DNA of 64,000 bases from Christensenella sp964438705. GTDB taxonomy: Bacteria > Bacillota > Clostridia > Christensenellales > Christensenellaceae. This document shows, piece by piece, positions 63,611-64,000 of the stretch; the stretch's first letter is position 1, and every line of letters starts with the position of its first letter. The notes under the pieces are model-generated. The model did not search any database. It was given only the letters and a program-made list of their open reading frames with translations, and was not told the origin of the DNA. The stretch spans positions 48,945-112,944 of the forward strand of contig CAYTKQ010000009.1 of the NCBI GenBank assembly GCA_964438705.1. Direction: 5' to 3'. A program made the position numbers and the translations under genes.

Positions 63611-63766
63611 CCACAACAACGATATATAGAATCATTTCTCGTGAAATTTCATGCTCTGTTGATGCATCCGGCCGTATTGAGTTGCTTAATGTTTTCGTTT
63701 TTATTTTTTTGTCTGCCAAAGACTAAGCAACTCACAAAATCAAAAGATCGAACTTGACAAATCAAT

Positions 63767-63793
63767 AAAAAAACCGCTCTATGAGCGGCTTTT
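63767..63793 (-). terminator. Intrinsic terminator after tRNA-Lys
   Basis: Minus strand: CCGCTC and GAGCGG arms around ATA, then seven T. It begins 3 nt past the tRNA 3' end. Confidence 0.88.
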
Positions 63794-63795
63794 GA

Positions 63796-63871
63796 TGGTG
63801 ACCCGCCGGCGATTCGAACGCCGGACCCTTTGATTAAAAGTCAAATGCTCTACCAACTGAGCTAGCGGGTC
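63796..63871 (-). tRNA. tRNA-Lys (anticodon UUU)
   Basis: 76 nt with encoded CCA. Acceptor GACCCGC/GCGGGTC, D-loop AGCTCAGTTGGTAGAGC, anticodon loop CTTTTAA, T-arm GTTCGAATC. All stems pair. Confidence 0.97.
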
Positions 63872-63903
63872 AACTTACAAGACAGGAATTATTATATCAT
63901 AGC

Positions 63904-63935
63904 TGTGGATTTGTGTACAGCATTTTTTATCCACA
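63904..63935. repeat. Inverted repeat with two DnaA-box-like sequences
   Basis: TGTGGATTT (63904-63912) and TTATCCACA (63927-63935) face each other in the short spacer between the two tRNA genes. The second is an exact DnaA box, the first differs in the last two bases. It may be chance or a DnaA titration site. Confidence 0.35.
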
Positions 63936-63946
63936 GATATTTTTCA

Positions 63947-64000
63947 TGGCTGGGGTAGCTGGATTTGAACCAGCGAATGCAGGAATCAAAATCCTGTGCC
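63947..64000 (-). tRNA. tRNA-Gln (anticodon UUG), partial
   Basis: The 3' 54 nt are seen, running off the right edge. The 3' end has TACCCCA, discriminator G and CCA; T-arm GGTTCAAATCC; anticodon loop TTTTGAT in a CAGGA/TCCTG stem. Confidence 0.93.

Larger units (their letters stand above)
63375..63766 (-). promoter_or_regulatory. Regulatory region upstream of the kinase operon (about 390 bp, no gene)
   Basis: Minus strand, in transcription order: inverted repeat CGTTGT/ACAACG over the -35, consensus-like promoter (63581-63610), operator-like site 4, a hairpin with T5 (63427-63449), operator-like site 3, and the GGAG site of the kinase gene. A plus-strand frame of 140 codons crosses the region but has no coding features. 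Confidence 0.7.

Noticed and set aside
63335..63757. 140-codon plus-strand frame upstream of the kinase
   Set aside because: Crosses a promoter and operator region, Cys/Phe-rich with no family features or ribosome binding site.
1..64000. CRISPR arrays, insertion sequences, prophage genes, rRNA genes
   Set aside because: Looked for on both strands; no repeat-spacer arrays, transposases, integrases, phage structural genes or rRNA segments were seen.

Overview
The window is a stretch of bacterial chromosome that reads like a draft genome of an anaerobic, low-to-mid GC Gram-positive (Firmicutes, class Clostridia). Support for this: the rimP-nusA-ylxR-ylxQ-infB-rbfA-nrnA-truB-ribF-rpsO-pnp order, the pta-ackA-DUF177-rpmF-plsX-rnc order, PlsX/PlsY lipid synthesis, a two-subunit indolepyruvate:ferredoxin oxidoreductase, acetate formation by Pta/AckA, SbcCD, and strong AGGAGG ribosome binding sites. 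Family-level placement (for example near Christensenellaceae) is only a guess. A run of 100 N at 54518-54617 marks an assembly gap.

Layout. 1-9.6 kb: translation, RNA decay and ribosome-maturation operon, all on the minus strand. 9.7-16.7 kb: plsY-der-DUF512, glyA-rnc-plsX, rpmF-DUF177. 16.8-19 kb: pta-ackA. 19.1-24.3 kb: tmcAL (plus strand), a patatin phospholipase, and a housekeeping group (alr, formyl-THF cyclo-ligase, rsmD, coaD, a coiled-coil protein). 24.3-28.4 kb: paaK-iorA-iorB-ACT, a module for aromatic 2-oxo acid oxidation and aryl-CoA metabolism. 28.5-29.6 kb: cobU and a histidine phosphatase. 29.7-36.1 kb: the F-type ATP synthase operon. 36.2-51.1 kb: GNAT, DUF2156, pyruvate kinase, an EF-G paralogue, TypA, a U32 protein, small unknown genes, SbcCD. 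51.2-52.4 kb: an iron-type alcohol dehydrogenase with its own promoter.

52.6-63.4 kb is an accessory catabolic locus: FGGY kinase, PfkB kinase, class II aldolase, two short-chain dehydrogenases, a zinc dehydrogenase, a ribose-type ABC importer and a LacI-type repressor. It fits uptake of a polyol or rare sugar, oxidation to a ketose, phosphorylation and aldol cleavage to triose phosphate. The substrate cannot be read from sequence. Two near-consensus promoters drive the two halves, and four copies of a GCACGAGC-centred near-palindrome lie in just these two leader regions; I infer they are operators for the LacI protein. The window ends with tRNA-Lys(UUU) and a partial tRNA-Gln(UUG).

The most unusual object is in the ATP synthase operon. 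There is no separate delta-subunit gene, and the alpha-subunit gene carries about 70 N-terminal residues that match the C-terminal domain of delta. This predicts a delta-alpha fusion and an altered peripheral stalk. The c subunit of the same enzyme has only part of the known sodium-binding motif.
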